The notes beneath the pieces are model-generated. The model was not told the origin of the DNA, made no database searches, and saw nothing but the letters and a program-made list of their open reading frames with translations. The position numbers and the translations under genes are program-made. Below, in pieces: positions 63,225-64,000 of a stretch of DNA of 64,000 nucleotides (within the stretch, counting starts at the first letter, position 1; each line of letters starts with the position of its first letter). The DNA is taken from positions 10,368,621 through 10,432,620 of the forward strand of contig QVOM02000115.1 of assembly GCA_003586115.2 (NCBI GenBank). The letters are read 5' to 3'. The stretch is from Salvator merianae. Taxonomy: Eukaryota; Chordata; Lepidosauria; Squamata; Teiidae.

Positions 63225-64000
63225 GCCAAAATGAAAGTTGCTGCAGAATTTTATATGTAGTCCTCTGAAAGAGGCAGTAGTATGGCCCCTCCTCAAGAAG
63301 TCCTCCCTGAATCCAGATGATTTAAACAACTATCACCAGGTGGCCAACATACCATTTTTGAGCAAGGTATTAGAGAGTGCTGTAGCTGTTCAACTACAAG
63401 CATGCTTGGAAGAAGCTGATTATCTAGACCCATTTCAATCTGGCTTCAGGTCTGGTTACGGCACAGAAACCACCTTGGTTGCCCTACTTGATGATCTTCT
63501 CCAGGAGAAAAACAAGGGGAATGCATCCCTATTGGTTCTCCTGGATCTCTCGGTGGCTTTTGACACCATTGATCATGATATCCTTCTGGAGAGACTACGG
63601 AGTTTAGGAGTTGGAAGCACTGTGTTGCAGTGGTTCTGCTCCTATCTCTGAGGTCGATTCCAGAAGGTAGTTGTGGAAGATTCCTGCTCGTCATCCTGGG
63701 AACTCAGGTGTGGGGTTCCTCAGGGATCGATCTTATCTCCCATGCTTTTCAATATCTATATGAAGCCACCTGTGGAGGTCATCAGGAGATTTGGAGTCAG
63801 ATGTCATCAATATGCAGATGACACCCAGTTCTACATATCTGTGCCATCTGAATCAGGATGGGTGGTTGAAGTGTTAGATAGGTGCCTGGAAGCAGTAACG
63901 GGCTGGATGAGGGCCAATACATTGAAGCTGAATCCAGACAAGACGGAGGTACTGTGTGTCAGAGGGTCTCGGGTCCATGAAATTGGAAGGCATCTGACCT
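63225..64000 (+). mobile_element. L2-like LINE reverse transcriptase, nearly intact, continues past window
   Basis: A plus-strand frame from 63238 reads through RT blocks: VVWPLLKKSSLNPDDLNNY, FLSKVLESAV, PFQSGFRSGYGTETTLVALL, LVLLDLSVAFDTIDHDILL (first catalytic Asp), VPQGSILSPMLFNIYMKP, HQYADDTQFY (YADD at 63811-63822) and LKLNPDKTEVLCV. Only one in-frame stop (TGA at 63649-63651) interrupts it, at a position where a CGA- or CAG-type codon is likely. The frame is open from there to the window edge. It is antisense to ERBB4 in intron 23 and belongs to the same family as 2474-3572 and 29575-30004. The clade call is from recalled motifs. Confidence 0.9.

Overview
This looks like nuclear DNA of a squamate reptile (lizard or snake). 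Only one protein-coding gene is present, spread over short exons in large introns. The repeats are a typical squamate mix: CR1, L2-like and R4/Dong-like LINEs, a tRNA-derived SINE with a (CTT)n tail, a Tc1 element, many small inverted-repeat DNA transposons, and long microsatellites. No bacterial-style gene, CRISPR array, rRNA or functional tRNA gene was seen. The species cannot be named from the sequence alone, and the squamate assignment rests on recalled repeat families.

The gene is the 3' end of ERBB4 (receptor tyrosine kinase of the EGFR family), on the minus strand. Read from high to low coordinates: exon 24 (60503-60600), exon 25 (59204-59374), exon 26 (35540-35587), exon 27 (28760-29057) and exon 28 with the stop codon (24330-24775). 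All splice sites are GT/AG and all phases fit. The exons encode the end of the kinase domain and the whole cytoplasmic tail, and are collinear with human residues 956-1308. Exon 26 is the 48-bp CYT-1 cassette. It adds a combined WW-binding and PI3K-binding motif and can be skipped in frame to give CYT-2. The tail keeps three PPxY motifs, most tyrosine sites and the C-terminal PDZ ligand. It lacks two tyrosines present in human ERBB4 (positions 1081 and 1162).

The 3' UTR runs to lower coordinates from 24329. A block near 22880-23110 resembles the human ERBB4 3' UTR as recalled. A repeat-poor stretch at 6516-9767 with a well-formed minus-strand poly(A) signal is a candidate for the distal UTR end, but this is unproven.

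The rest is intergenic or intronic sequence filled with repeats. Three families of small inverted-repeat elements recur and can be told apart by their target-site duplications: a hAT-like family (TAGRGATGTGCA ends, about 8 bp), a second family (CCTTTCTGCACTT ends, about 5 bp) and a Harbinger-like palindromic family (3 bp, TNA). In intron 26 a dead R4/Dong-like LINE has been split by one element from each of the first two families. In intron 25 a dead Tc1 transposon sits beside a GATA microsatellite. A nearly intact L2-like LINE starts at 63225 and runs off the window end. I found no previously undescribed gene system. The points most worth following are the pyrimidine repeat upstream of the CYT-1 exon, the lost tyrosines, the element families and the nested insertions.
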